This document shows positions 1 through 8,140 of a stretch of DNA of 64,000 bases, piece by piece. The translations under genes and the position numbers were made by a program. The stretch's first letter is position 1, and each line of letters begins with the position of its first letter. The notes below the pieces were generated by a model. That model worked only from the letters and a program-made list of their open reading frames with translations. It was not told the DNA's origin and searched no databases. The stretch comes from Chlamydiia bacterium (GTDB lineage: Bacteria; Chlamydiota; Chlamydiia; Chlamydiales; Simkaniaceae). Where the stretch lies: the NCBI GenBank assembly GCA_030429605.1, contig JAUIEV010000005.1, positions 61,192 to 125,191 on the forward strand. Reading direction: 5' to 3'.

Positions 1-2
1 GA

Positions 3-728
3 GACGAATTGCAAAGGGCTATAGAAGGGCGTGAAGAGCAGGCAACAATTGATCCAGTTTTGCAAAATATTTTTTCCTTAAAAAATAAAACTGCCAAAGA
101 AGTTATGGAGCCGATTGAGAGTATTTTCATGATTTCTGAGGAGAGTAGTGTTGCCGATGTAAGAAGCTCACTGGAGAAAGATTTTCTGCCTTTTATGCCT
201 ATATACAGAGGGCAAAAAAAGAATGTCGTCGGGATTATTTATCCTCGTGATCTACTCCAATATTCTTCTGCTGCTAAGGTGAAAAATCACCTCCGCCCTG
301 CATGGTTTGTTACAGAAACAACTACAACACTTCATATCCTCAAGCAGTTTAAGAGAAACAATCAAACAGTTGCGATTGTACTCAACAAAGTTGGTATAGC
401 AGTGGGTGTTCTCACGCTGGACTCAATTGTTGATGAAATTTTTGGACAAGAAGACCATTGGGTCTCTATTCCAGAATTTTTACCAACGAGACATAATGTC
501 TTTGTCGATAGATCATTTTCTGGTGAAACGCTTGTTCGGGTAGTCAATGAGACGTACGGCATCCAGCTCCCTTTAGATGGGGAAAAAACGCTTGAAGATG
601 TCATGGAAGAGATTTTAGGTCACGCTCCAGAACCAGGGCAGCGGGTGCAAATCGGCCAGTATGAGCTTGAGCTTTCGGAAAGCAGCCTGATTAATGGTCG
701 TTTCATAACGATTAGAACCGTGTATTAA
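3..728 (+). CDS. CBS-domain / CorC-HlyC family membrane-associated protein, 3' part
   Basis: The frame is open to the left edge, so this is the C-terminal part of a longer gene; the TTG at 9 is not a convincing start. What is visible is the cytosolic half of a CorC/HlyC (CNNM-type) protein: a pair of CBS motifs in about the first 150 residues (VMEPIESIFMISE early, VLTLDSIVDEIFG near the end of the second), then a C-terminal CorC_HlyC-type beta domain. The missing N-terminal half would normally be a DUF21 membrane domain. In Chlamydia two such genes lie next to a desulfurase and a PP2C phosphatase, as here. The family is linked to Mg/Co transport, and the old haemolysin label should not be taken literally. 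It ends 9 bp from the convergent desulfurase gene. Confidence 0.85.
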   Translation, partial: DELQRAIEGREEQATIDPVLQNIFSLKNKTAKEVMEPIESIFMISEESSVADVRSSLEKDFLPFMPIYRGQKKNVVGIIYPRDLLQYSSAAKVKNHLRPAWFVTETTTTLHILKQFKRNNQTVAIVLNKVGIAVGVLTLDSIVDEIFGQEDHWVSIPEFLPTRHNVFVDRSFSGETLVRVVNETYGIQLPLDGEKTLEDVMEEILGHAPEPGQRVQIGQYELELSESSLINGRFITIRTVY

Positions 729-737
729 TCATTTTCT

Positions 738-1850
738 CTATAAGAAGGCTTTTTGCTCAGAGAGAGCTTGCGTAAGTAGTGCGCTAGCCTGTTTGATGTC
801 TTCTTCTGTTGTGAATCTTGATACAGAAAATCGAAGGGCTGACTTCACAATGTCAAGAGGGTAGTTCATCTCTCTTAAGGACCGTGAAGGTTCGAGAGCG
901 CCAGCGGCGCAGGCCGATCCATGTGAAGCGCTAATACCTAGCATATCTAAGCGAATAAGCAGTGATTCAGCATCAATACCAGGAAACGCCATACATGTCA
1001 CATTACTTACCCTTATATCTCCGCCAAGGATCAGTGTCTCGGGGTGCTCCCGCACAATATTCGTCTCAAGTGTGACTCTGAGGCGTTGCATGTGTTGGAT
1101 ATGCTTTTCGTCAATCAGCTCTACAGCCCGTGCGAGTGCAGCAATGAGGGGGACAGCTTCTGTTCCGCTTCGCACACCTTGCTGTTGACCTCCTCCAAAA
1201 AGGAGCGGTTGCAATTCCTTAGGATCAGCACAATACATCCAGGCAATTCCAACAGGAGCATGAATTTTGTGCCCAGAAAAAACGACAGCAGTCACACCAT
1301 CTGGTATAGAGTGAATCGGTGTTTTTCCAAACGCTGCAACAGCATCTAAAACCAGTGGAATATTTGATCGTTGGGCAAGTTCAGCGAGCTGTTCTACAGG
1401 ATAAAGAGAACCTGTTTCGCTATGAGCCCAAGAAAAGAACAGAAGGGAAGTCGCAGGAGTAATAGTAGACTCGACATCTTCAATTCGTAGACGGCCATGC
1501 TCAATTGGAACAAATCGAACATTCTTTGATGCTTTTGAGGATTCATACACGGAAGAGTGTTCTGCACGAGTCGTGATAATCTCACCCTTCCCAAAAGTGG
1601 CTATCAATTGATTGACAGCTTCAGTTGCAGAAGAAGTGAAAAGTATTGAATCAGTCGAAACGGAAAAGGTATCGGCAATTGTTTTTCGAGCATTGAAAAG
1701 GTGTTGCTTTGCTCGGAGCCCATTCGCATGCAGAGATGATGGATTAAGTGGTCCTTCATCATACAGCGCAACAAGGACTTTTTTTACCTCGGGAGCAAGG
1801 TGCGTTGTTGCGTTATTATCAAGGTATATTCTCTTCGTCTCGTTTCTCAT
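738..1850 (-). CDS. Cysteine desulfurase, NifS/IscS-like (PLP-dependent)
   Basis: A class V aminotransferase-fold enzyme of 370 residues that should release sulfur from L-cysteine to an enzyme persulfide for Fe-S or thio-modification. The N-terminus YLDNNATT is diagnostic. His98 stacks on the cofactor, Lys195 in SGHK is the PLP lysine, and Cys314 in GSACAAG is the catalytic cysteine. The frame stays open 21 codons further upstream, but the family begins at MRNETKRIYLDNN, so I chose the ATG at 1850. This makes a 32-bp overlap with the upstream PP2C gene, which suggests translational coupling. The pairing of a NifS-like gene with PP2C is the arrangement I recall from Chlamydia (CT258/CT259). 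No IscU or SufE gene lies nearby, so the acceptor is unknown. Confidence 0.93.
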   Translation of the reverse strand: MRNETKRIYLDNNATTHLAPEVKKVLVALYDEGPLNPSSLHANGLRAKQHLFNARKTIADTFSVSTDSILFTSSATEAVNQLIATFGKGEIITTRAEHSSVYESSKASKNVRFVPIEHGRLRIEDVESTITPATSLLFFSWAHSETGSLYPVEQLAELAQRSNIPLVLDAVAAFGKTPIHSIPDGVTAVVFSGHKIHAPVGIAWMYCADPKELQPLLFGGGQQQGVRSGTEAVPLIAALARAVELIDEKHIQHMQRLRVTLETNIVREHPETLILGGDIRVSNVTCMAFPGIDAESLLIRLDMLGISASHGSACAAGALEPSRSLREMNYPLDIVKSALRFSVSRFTTEEDIKQASALLTQALSEQKAFL

Positions 1851-2595
1851 CCTGAATGCGTACAAGTACAGTTGTAATGTTATCCGAGCTTCCGTGCTCT
1901 TTTGCAGCTTCAATCAGCGCGTGCGCTGTAGTTTGAAGAGAGCAATTTTGTCCCACAATATTTTCTATCTTAGTATGCGGTACATAGTCAGAAAGCCCGT
2001 CGGAGCACAACAAATATACATCACCTGGCAGTGGAGAAACAACAGTTATTTCTGGATGGACTTCAAGGGAGGTTCCGATCGCCATTGTTAAAATATTTTT
2101 TGATTTAGTAGCTATCTCGTGAGGTTGTCCTTCAGCCAGTAAAGTAGTTTCAAGTGTATGATCTTCAGTAATTTGTTGAAGAGTTCCTTCCTTAAACCTG
2201 TAAATCCTACTATCGCCAACACTCACTATAATAGCTTTTCCTTTAAAAAAAAGAAGGCTACAAAGTGTCGTTCCCATACCTTTATATGCATGTTTCTTTA
2301 ACGATAAATTATGAACCCACGCATTGGTGTTTTCGTACAGGACCCGTAAAAAACCCTCCATATCCTCTACATCCCATTCCTCTTCTTGTATGAGGAGGAG
2401 CTCTTCAATAGAGTAAGATAGAAATTGAATTGCTTGATGGGACGCAACCTCCCCAGCTTTGTGCCCGCCCATTCCATCAGCAAGTGCAAAAAAACCATAT
2501 TCAGGCGTTCGATGCCATGTATCTTCGTTATTTGATCTGACAAGCCCAATATCAGTCGCGCCGAAGCTTTCAATTTTTGGAAGCGTCTCCAGCAT
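1819..2595 (-). CDS. PP2C-family serine/threonine protein phosphatase
   Basis: A metal-dependent phosphatase of 258 residues that removes phosphate from Ser/Thr of proteins phosphorylated by Hanks-type kinases. The ordered PP2C motifs are present: RSNNED near residue 20, ALADGMGGHKAGE near 38-49 (Asp40 and Gly41 bind metal), VGDSRIY near the middle, LCSDGLSDYV, and SSDNITTVLV near the C-terminus. There are no signal peptide or membrane segments, so it is cytosolic. Its ATG shares a base with the serpin stop (TAATG), and its own end overlaps the desulfurase start. The four genes CPBP protease, serpin, PP2C and desulfurase therefore probably form one mRNA. Likely orthologue of chlamydial CT259. 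Confidence 0.93.
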   Translation of the reverse strand: MLETLPKIESFGATDIGLVRSNNEDTWHRTPEYGFFALADGMGGHKAGEVASHQAIQFLSYSIEELLLIQEEEWDVEDMEGFLRVLYENTNAWVHNLSLKKHAYKGMGTTLCSLLFFKGKAIIVSVGDSRIYRFKEGTLQQITEDHTLETTLLAEGQPHEIATKSKNILTMAIGTSLEVHPEITVVSPLPGDVYLLCSDGLSDYVPHTKIENIVGQNCSLQTTAHALIEAAKEHGSSDNITTVLVRIQDEKRDEENIP

Positions 2596-3953
2596 TAGGT
2601 TCCCTCACTTGGGTTTCCTTCAACTTGAGATGGGTCGTTCACATCACCTTCCTCAAGTGGGTTTTCGGCATCTTGGCGTTGTTGCTCTCTTGGGGCTTGA
2701 GGTTGAAGCGTAACACGAGGTGTTTCGAATCGCTCTGGAGTAGGTGAGTCGTATTCACCTACGAAATGGACCACTTGTGAATATGAGTCTCTCAAAAGAT
2801 ATAAAAAAGGATGGTCTGCTGTGAAGGTTTTTGGTTTTTTGTGTACATACGTAGACTTAATATTAAATCCGGCTGCTGATCCAGCTGCAGCAAGAACTCC
2901 TGCCTCATTTACCGAGAAAAAAGCCTCTGTTAAAAACTCAGAAATGAACAGATTTTTCTTCCCAGTTATTTTGGAGAAGTCTGCTTCAGGAGAAAATGGT
3001 TTGTCCATACCAAGAAGCTCAAGTGACCCAAGAAGAGGTATGCGAATAGTGAAGGTGAATCTAGGGAGTGCCACTTTTACCCTTTCAGATTTCATAGCAA
3101 GGGCAATTTGATCAAGGCTCTTTCCGTTATAGAGATAGTTAAAAGGGGGAGTGGACGTGTTTTTCTTAGGAAGAATGACCATCAGGTCCATGTCAGGTTG
3201 AGTACTTCTTGATTTGATAGGAAGTGCAATAGCCTGGATAAATTTATCTTCATAGTACGGAAGCATAAATTCGCCAAACATAGTCCTGGTCATTACAGGC
3301 TTGTTTTTATCGTAAGGATGAAAAAGCGCTTGTCTTGAATTCGCTGTAGAAAAAGGGTATTTCCATTCACCTTTAAAAAGATAGACGCTTGTTAAGAGAA
3401 TCCGCATTCCAGAGTCAATGTCATTTTGCGTGAGAAAATTTGTGATTCGTCCAGAGGTGCTTTTTGAGATCTCGTTGTTGATTTTGTAAATGACCTGACT
3501 TGTTTTTTTGAAATTCACTTCATCAACGTATCCACCAAAACTGTCTTGTATTGTTGTTTTGTAGTTGTTAAGAAGCGTAAATCCTGACTGAATCCACATT
3601 CCGTTATTCAAGTATAAATTGTACCCATCTGTTAGATGAGAGGCAGAAGTAAGAGAAGTTAGGTACTCCCCAAAAGTGCGGGAAAGTGTAGCTTGAGATG
3701 TAGTAATTCCTAAGACTTTTCTCAGATTGGTCATGGTATCTCTACCAGCACCAACATATGACATGTACAGTGAGGAGTTGATGGAAAAAGGAGAGAGAAC
3801 AACATTTTTTCCTGGTTGATTGAGCATATAAAACAGCTCAAAACCAAAATCATTTGTTGCTTTAGCGATGTCTCTTGGAAGTTTTTTTAAAACAGCTCCC
3901 ATGAACGAAGTCAAAAAGAGCGCAAAACAGAGCAAGATGCGCATTATGTACAT
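2595..3953 (-). CDS. Secreted serpin (serine protease inhibitor) with acidic C-terminal tail
   Basis: A 452-residue protein beginning with a Sec signal peptide (positive MYIMR, then a hydrophobic LLCFALFLTSFMGAV). The body is a full-length serpin of about 370 residues. The serpin signature FTADHPFLYLLRD is clear, preceded by a reactive-centre loop whose hinge (NEAGVLAAAGSAAG) has the small residues and P15 Gly expected of an inhibitory serpin. Counting from P15 Gly to the antithrombin register puts Lys at P1 and Ser at P1', which would target trypsin-like enzymes; this is inference. About 60 residues rich in Pro, Gln and acidic residues follow the serpin fold and are unusual. The start at 3953 has GAGG 7 nt upstream. 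It overlaps the upstream CPBP gene by 10 bp and PP2C by 1 bp. Confidence 0.93.
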   Translation of the reverse strand: MYIMRILLCFALFLTSFMGAVLKKLPRDIAKATNDFGFELFYMLNQPGKNVVLSPFSINSSLYMSYVGAGRDTMTNLRKVLGITTSQATLSRTFGEYLTSLTSASHLTDGYNLYLNNGMWIQSGFTLLNNYKTTIQDSFGGYVDEVNFKKTSQVIYKINNEISKSTSGRITNFLTQNDIDSGMRILLTSVYLFKGEWKYPFSTANSRQALFHPYDKNKPVMTRTMFGEFMLPYYEDKFIQAIALPIKSRSTQPDMDLMVILPKKNTSTPPFNYLYNGKSLDQIALAMKSERVKVALPRFTFTIRIPLLGSLELLGMDKPFSPEADFSKITGKKNLFISEFLTEAFFSVNEAGVLAAAGSAAGFNIKSTYVHKKPKTFTADHPFLYLLRDSYSQVVHFVGEYDSPTPERFETPRVTLQPQAPREQQRQDAENPLEEGDVNDPSQVEGNPSEGT

Positions 3954-4714
3954 AGAAATGCCTCAAAAAAATGGATTCGTAGCACGCTTGTTGCGTTAAA
4001 TGCCATGTGGAGAACAATAGAAGCCACAAGCGAATTTCTTTTTTCATAGCAAAAACCAAGATACATGGCAAAAATAAAAAGTACTATGATCAAAGGGATG
4101 TTGCTTAGCTCTTGAGCCGGTGCAAAGTGGAAAAGTGCGAAGAGAAATGAAGCAAGAAGCACAGCGCCTTTTGGTCCAAGGTAGTTCCGAAAGTATCTTT
4201 GGAGAACACCTCGAAAGAGTAGTTCTTCAAGAACAGGAGCCACAAATACAGCTGTTAAAGCAATCGAATAATACGCGAATGAATCTCCACGCGTATCGAT
4301 GAGATACTGGACCGCGACTTGATGAGGAAGCGGTGCATTAAGGAGGTGGTCAAATACGTACTCAAGAAAGCTGTCGAGAAATGAAACGAGTGGGAGGGCT
4401 ATAAGGAGTATAAGGAGTCCGAATCCAATATCTTTCATGAATTTTGTAGACGATACAAAAGGGCCAACAATTGCTGATTGAATTCGTTTTGGTAGAAAAA
4501 AGAAAAGGAGACCAAAACCAAGAAATGAGAGCACTCCGTATCCGATCTGACTAAAGCCGATAAGAAGCATACGTGTTTCATGAAGTGTTGCAAAAGTTGT
4601 GATGAGTGGAGTGATACAGCGTAAGAAGAAGGGCAGGAGAATGTATTGTGCAAGAATCCAAAAAGTAAAAAAAGCAAAGAGAATAATGTATGAAACAGGG
4701 TTTTTTCTCGGCAC
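3944..4714 (-). CDS. CPBP-family intramembrane metalloprotease (CAAX/Abi type)
   Basis: A 256-residue polytopic membrane protein with about seven hydrophobic segments. The three CPBP motifs are present in order: EELLFRG with EExxxR (APVLEELLFRGVLQ), then FALFHF (FxxxH), and near the end HMAFNA (HxxxN). These residues build the glutamate-activated metal site of Rce1-like proteases. The start codon is GTG at 4714. It is probably the first gene of the run CPBP, serpin, PP2C, desulfurase, with a 10-bp overlap into the serpin. The substrate is unknown. Placing a membrane protease and a secreted protease inhibitor in one operon is curious, but does not prove a shared task. Confidence 0.88.
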   Translation of the reverse strand: MPRKNPVSYIILFAFFTFWILAQYILLPFFLRCITPLITTFATLHETRMLLIGFSQIGYGVLSFLGFGLLFFFLPKRIQSAIVGPFVSSTKFMKDIGFGLLILLIALPLVSFLDSFLEYVFDHLLNAPLPHQVAVQYLIDTRGDSFAYYSIALTAVFVAPVLEELLFRGVLQRYFRNYLGPKGAVLLASFLFALFHFAPAQELSNIPLIIVLFIFAMYLGFCYEKRNSLVASIVLHMAFNATSVLRIHFFEAFLCT

Positions 4715-4824
4715 TTCGTTGCCAAATGAAAAAAAATGCCTACGTAATAATACAAGGTTGATTCCAATCGAAAAGAAACCTAGGAGTACGATCTGATCAA
4801 GGCTCAGTAGAATACCTACATATC

Positions 4825-5496
4825 TTAGTGCTTGCTTTTGGCAAGGTGGACATATTCTTCAATTCTCCGAACAACTTCTTTAGAAAGTTGCAAATGAGAG
4901 AATCCAAGTGGTGAGACAGTATATGTTTTTTGTCTCCACCGATCACTTCCTTTATCAGTCAGGCCTGTTTGTCTTGGGATCAGGTTGGACTGTGAAATTA
5001 CCTCTTGTAACACGATTTCAGGTTTTTCACTTCGAACATCAAAAACCCTGACGCGTATTGCCATATCTAGCTCACATGAAGGAGTGACCTTATCTAAAAA
5101 AGAGTTTTTGGAAGTCTTTTCATGAATATCGTGTTCAATAAGTTCTAAAACGGTAACAAATTCATGGTTTGGGAAGCGAGTTTTGACCCACGAAATATCT
5201 TTCCCGAAGAGGTCAATATGTCGTGGAAGGTTTTTTGCTACTTTAGCATTCTGTACGAAACTATCAATCCAGAAGTTTCCACGTTTTGCTACCCGATTAT
5301 ATATGGAATAGGAGAGTTCTTCTGAAAGATTCCATGGGAAGTCTTGTCCGCTATTATCAATGACAGGAAGTATGGCTACAATTGGCTTCGCTCTTCCATC
5401 ATCATAAAACCGAGTAATAGTATCAGATCCAGATGAAGTTGTAGAACAACCAGCCAATAGAGATAAAGCTGCAATGAATGGTAAAGCTGAGCGCAT
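4825..5496 (-). CDS. Predicted outer-membrane-type lipoprotein, unknown function
   Basis: A 223-residue protein with a type II signal peptide: MRSALPFIAALSLLAGC, with lipobox LAGC and the lipidated Cys at residue 17. The mature part begins with Ser/Thr/Gly-rich linker residues, followed by a compact mixed alpha/beta domain with AILPVIDNSG and a nucleotide-free look. It loosely recalls LpoB-like or DUF799-type periplasmic lipoproteins, but I cannot assign it. AAGGAG precedes the ATG by about 10 nt. It sits between glgX and the CPBP gene on the same strand, with 42 bp to glgX. Confidence 0.75.
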   Translation of the reverse strand: MRSALPFIAALSLLAGCSTTSSGSDTITRFYDDGRAKPIVAILPVIDNSGQDFPWNLSEELSYSIYNRVAKRGNFWIDSFVQNAKVAKNLPRHIDLFGKDISWVKTRFPNHEFVTVLELIEHDIHEKTSKNSFLDKVTPSCELDMAIRVRVFDVRSEKPEIVLQEVISQSNLIPRQTGLTDKGSDRWRQKTYTVSPLGFSHLQLSKEVVRRIEEYVHLAKSKH

Positions 5497-5538
5497 TGTG
5501 CAATACTCCTTGTGATAAGTTATTTGAAAGTACCAAAT

Positions 5539-7386
5539 TTATCTCTTTTCTGCAACGAGAGATCCGTATGAATCAAGAGTATTTTGTGCAAACCCTTCAT
5601 TGAGTAAAAGTGTAAATCCCTCTGGGATCTCTACCTGGGCTGTAGAAGCCGAGACATTTACTGCAAAAAAAAGTGTTTTGTTAACCAAACATGCAAGCAC
5701 ACCATCTATCTCTTCATACATAAATTCATATTCACCTGAGCAATTGGTATGTTGCTTTCGCAACAAGCAGAGAGATTCGATGAACTGAAAAAGAGGAGAA
5801 GAAGATTCGCATCTCTCCCACAAAAAATGGTTTATTGTCGAGTCGTGGCACCACGCATTATTATTTCCTGATCTTGTATGGCCATATTCGTCTCCCATCA
5901 GAAGCATGGGGATACCCTTGGAAAAAAGAAGAAGAATTAGTGCAGATTTCATTTTGCATAAGCGGATGTGCTGGATGGCTGGGTCATTGGTTTCTCCTTC
6001 AACTCCTGAATTACTACTCAAATTCTCATTGTGCCCATCACGGTTGTCCTCTCTGTTCTTTTCATTATGCTTTTCGTTATACGAAACAAGGTCGTAGAGA
6101 GTAAATCCATCGTGCGCAGTGACGAAGTGAATAGCTCGATTCTCAGCATTAAGACCATATACTGAGGGGGTTCCTGTGAGGACGTCTTTTACAGAGTTTT
6201 TTGTAGAGACATCACCTGCAATAAAGCGTCGAACGGTGTCTCTAAAGTGACCATTCCATTCAGAAAATCGATCGCTACGTGGAAATGATCCAACCTGATA
6301 CAGGCCGCCACAGTCCCACGGTTCAGCAATAAGTTTTGTTTCTTGAAGCTTTGGATGACTGCAGATTTCTTCAATAAGAGGAGGAGCACTTAGAGGTGTG
6401 CCATCTTCTCCTCTTGTTAGAATGGAAGCAAGGTCAAACCTAAATCCATCAACGTGGAATTCTTCGACCCAATGAATGAGAGAGTCAATAATAAATGTTC
6501 GGACATATGGATGGTTACAGTTAACCGTGTTCCCGCAACCAGAATAATTGTGGTACTCACCCTCATTGCTTAAAATATAGTATGTAGCATTATCGAGTCC
6601 GCGAAATGACTCATAATACGATATCGAATTTCCTTCATTCGTATGGTTGTATACAACATCAAGTATAACTTCTATACCGGCTAAATGAAGTGCTTTCACA
6701 AGTTCTTTAAACTCTGTTCCGGCACAATGCACACCATACCGGTTCATTGGAGCAAAAAAACTCACTGTGGAATATCCCCAAAAATTATAAAGAGGGGAGT
6801 CGCTATTAAAATGGACGTGGCTTCTCTCGTTAAATTCGAAAATTGGCATAAGCTCAACAGCATTAATGCCTAATTTCTTGAGGTGAGGAATTTTTTCAAT
6901 CATTCCCAAAAATGTACCGGGGTGGCTCACTGAACTTGATGGGGCTTGCGTAAATCCTCGCACATGCATTTCGTATATAATTAAAGCGTCTTTGTGAATT
7001 TTTGGTGATGAAACACCTTCCCAGTCAAATGAAGGAAGCTCTGGAATTCCGCTGAGTAGCTCAGTTGAGTGCCCCCATTTTTTTGAAGCAGTTGTACATG
7101 GTGCGTATGGGTCAAGGAGATGCTTGCTGTTTGAAAAAAGGTTTTTCTTATCATTTGGACCACATGCTTTAAATGTATAGGAAAATCCTTGAGGGGGTGA
7201 CACAAGTTCACAGTGCCAAACATTGCCTGTTCTCCACATTTCAATTACTTTCGTGGGAGATGTGCTCCTGTTTTCGTGAAGGCAAAGAAGGAGCTGAGTC
7301 GCATTTTCTGAATAGACCGCAAAATGAAAGCCGTCATTTGTTTTTGTAGGACCTAGCGGGCTAGGCATTCCTTTCTTGACATCCAT
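5539..7386 (-). CDS. glgX: Glycogen debranching enzyme GlgX (isoamylase-type, GH13)
   Basis: A 615-residue alpha-1,6-glucosidase that trims limit dextrins from phosphorylase-degraded glycogen. An N-terminal CBM48 domain (about 1-110) precedes the GH13 barrel. The conserved regions are visible: DVVYNHTNEG, the nucleophile Asp318 in GFRFDLAS, the acid Glu355 in LIAEPWD, and Asp426 in VTAHDGF. The frame is open 11 codons further upstream, but family members begin close to the MDVKKGMPSPLG start used here. Glycogen metabolism is a chlamydial trait, and in C. trachomatis glgX (CT042) is the neighbour of slc1 (CT043), exactly as here. Confidence 0.95.
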   Translation of the reverse strand: MDVKKGMPSPLGPTKTNDGFHFAVYSENATQLLLCLHENRSTSPTKVIEMWRTGNVWHCELVSPPQGFSYTFKACGPNDKKNLFSNSKHLLDPYAPCTTASKKWGHSTELLSGIPELPSFDWEGVSSPKIHKDALIIYEMHVRGFTQAPSSSVSHPGTFLGMIEKIPHLKKLGINAVELMPIFEFNERSHVHFNSDSPLYNFWGYSTVSFFAPMNRYGVHCAGTEFKELVKALHLAGIEVILDVVYNHTNEGNSISYYESFRGLDNATYYILSNEGEYHNYSGCGNTVNCNHPYVRTFIIDSLIHWVEEFHVDGFRFDLASILTRGEDGTPLSAPPLIEEICSHPKLQETKLIAEPWDCGGLYQVGSFPRSDRFSEWNGHFRDTVRRFIAGDVSTKNSVKDVLTGTPSVYGLNAENRAIHFVTAHDGFTLYDLVSYNEKHNEKNREDNRDGHNENLSSNSGVEGETNDPAIQHIRLCKMKSALILLLFSKGIPMLLMGDEYGHTRSGNNNAWCHDSTINHFLWERCESSSPLFQFIESLCLLRKQHTNCSGEYEFMYEEIDGVLACLVNKTLFFAVNVSASTAQVEIPEGFTLLLNEGFAQNTLDSYGSLVAEKR

Positions 7387-7473
7387 AGAACTCACTTGTA
7401 AAAAAAAAGAATACAGCATTTCTACGTGCGTTGCAATTTTTTTTGAAAAGAGTCAGTGTAAAAAAAATTGCGC

Positions 7474-7502
7474 TTGCTCCCTAAGTGGAGACGATGTATA
7501 GT
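7474..7502 (+). promoter_or_regulatory. Candidate sigma70-type promoter for slc1
   Basis: TTGCTC (7474-7479), a 17-bp spacer and TATAGT (7497-7502) lie about 70 bp upstream of the slc1 ATG. The region between glgX and slc1 (7387-7574) is A/T-rich and otherwise empty. Assigned by eye only. Confidence 0.5.
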
Positions 7503-7574
7503 TTGTTTCAAAAATTAAAGATTTCCTGCTTGATGAGAGTAGGCACAGAAAACCCTTTGTAAGGAGGACCCTAC

Positions 7575-8063
7575 ATGTCACTTGAAAATGCCAAAGCGAA
7601 TCTTAAAGAGTTTGGCAAGGAGCTTAATCTCGAGGGATTAGAGTTTGACGAAAACCATACCTGTATCCTTGGAATCGACAATACATTTTCGCTACACCTA
7701 ACGTATGAGCCAAATTCTGATAGGCTTTACCTTTACTCTCCAATTCTTGACGGTCTTCCAAAAGACGATAAAATGAAGCTGAAGCTCTATGAGCACCTTC
7801 TAGAAGGATCAATGCTTGGTGGTAAAATGGCCGGCGGTGGTATTGGTGTAGCCGTTAAAGAAGAGCTTATCTTAATGCACTGCGTACTTGAAATGGCGAA
7901 TGCTGATGCAGCTTCTCTGAGACGCTTTGCCCCTCTCTTTGTTGAGTGTGTTGAGAAATGGCGCAAGGAAGCTAAAGATATTATGGAAGGTCGTGAACCT
8001 GATAATGGTTCTTCAGGTGGTGGTGATCAACCACAGCCAGGTGATAGATTTATCAAAATCTAA
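7575..8063 (+). CDS. slc1: Type III secretion chaperone, Slc1-like (SycE/CesT family)
   Basis: A 162-residue acidic class I type III secretion chaperone. In C. trachomatis the orthologue Slc1 (CT043) binds early effectors such as Tarp and takes them to the injectisome. Sequence signs are the small alpha/beta CesT layout, the stretch NTFSLHLTYEPNSDRLYLY, a Gly-rich turn (GGKMAGGGIGV) and the helical segment MHCVLEMANADAASLRRF. The tail is Gly/Ser/Pro-rich. AAGGAGG lies 7 nt before the ATG, one of the best Shine-Dalgarno sequences in the window, consistent with high expression. It is a single gene with its own promoter and terminator. Its presence implies a type III secretion system, though no structural genes are in the window. 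Confidence 0.9.
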   Translation: MSLENAKANLKEFGKELNLEGLEFDENHTCILGIDNTFSLHLTYEPNSDRLYLYSPILDGLPKDDKMKLKLYEHLLEGSMLGGKMAGGGIGVAVKEELILMHCVLEMANADAASLRRFAPLFVECVEKWRKEAKDIMEGREPDNGSSGGGDQPQPGDRFIKI

Positions 8064-8093
8064 GCCATTTTGAAGACGTATTGATTGTATTTC

Positions 8094-8127
8094 AACCGCT
8101 TATATGCTGAGTATAAGCGGTTTTTTT
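8094..8127. terminator. Rho-independent terminator, probably bidirectional
   Basis: AACCGCTTATA, a 7-nt loop, TATAAGCGGT and seven T. It lies between slc1 and the convergent dnaA, 30 bp past the slc1 stop. Confidence 0.85.
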
Positions 8128-8140
8128 ATGTAATAGGGTT

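Noticed and set aside
5835..6104. Plus-strand frames within glgX, and similar antisense frames elsewhere (for example 28617-29006 and 29297-29638 in gyrA)
   Set aside because: Shadows of well-conserved genes on the opposite strand, without domain signals.
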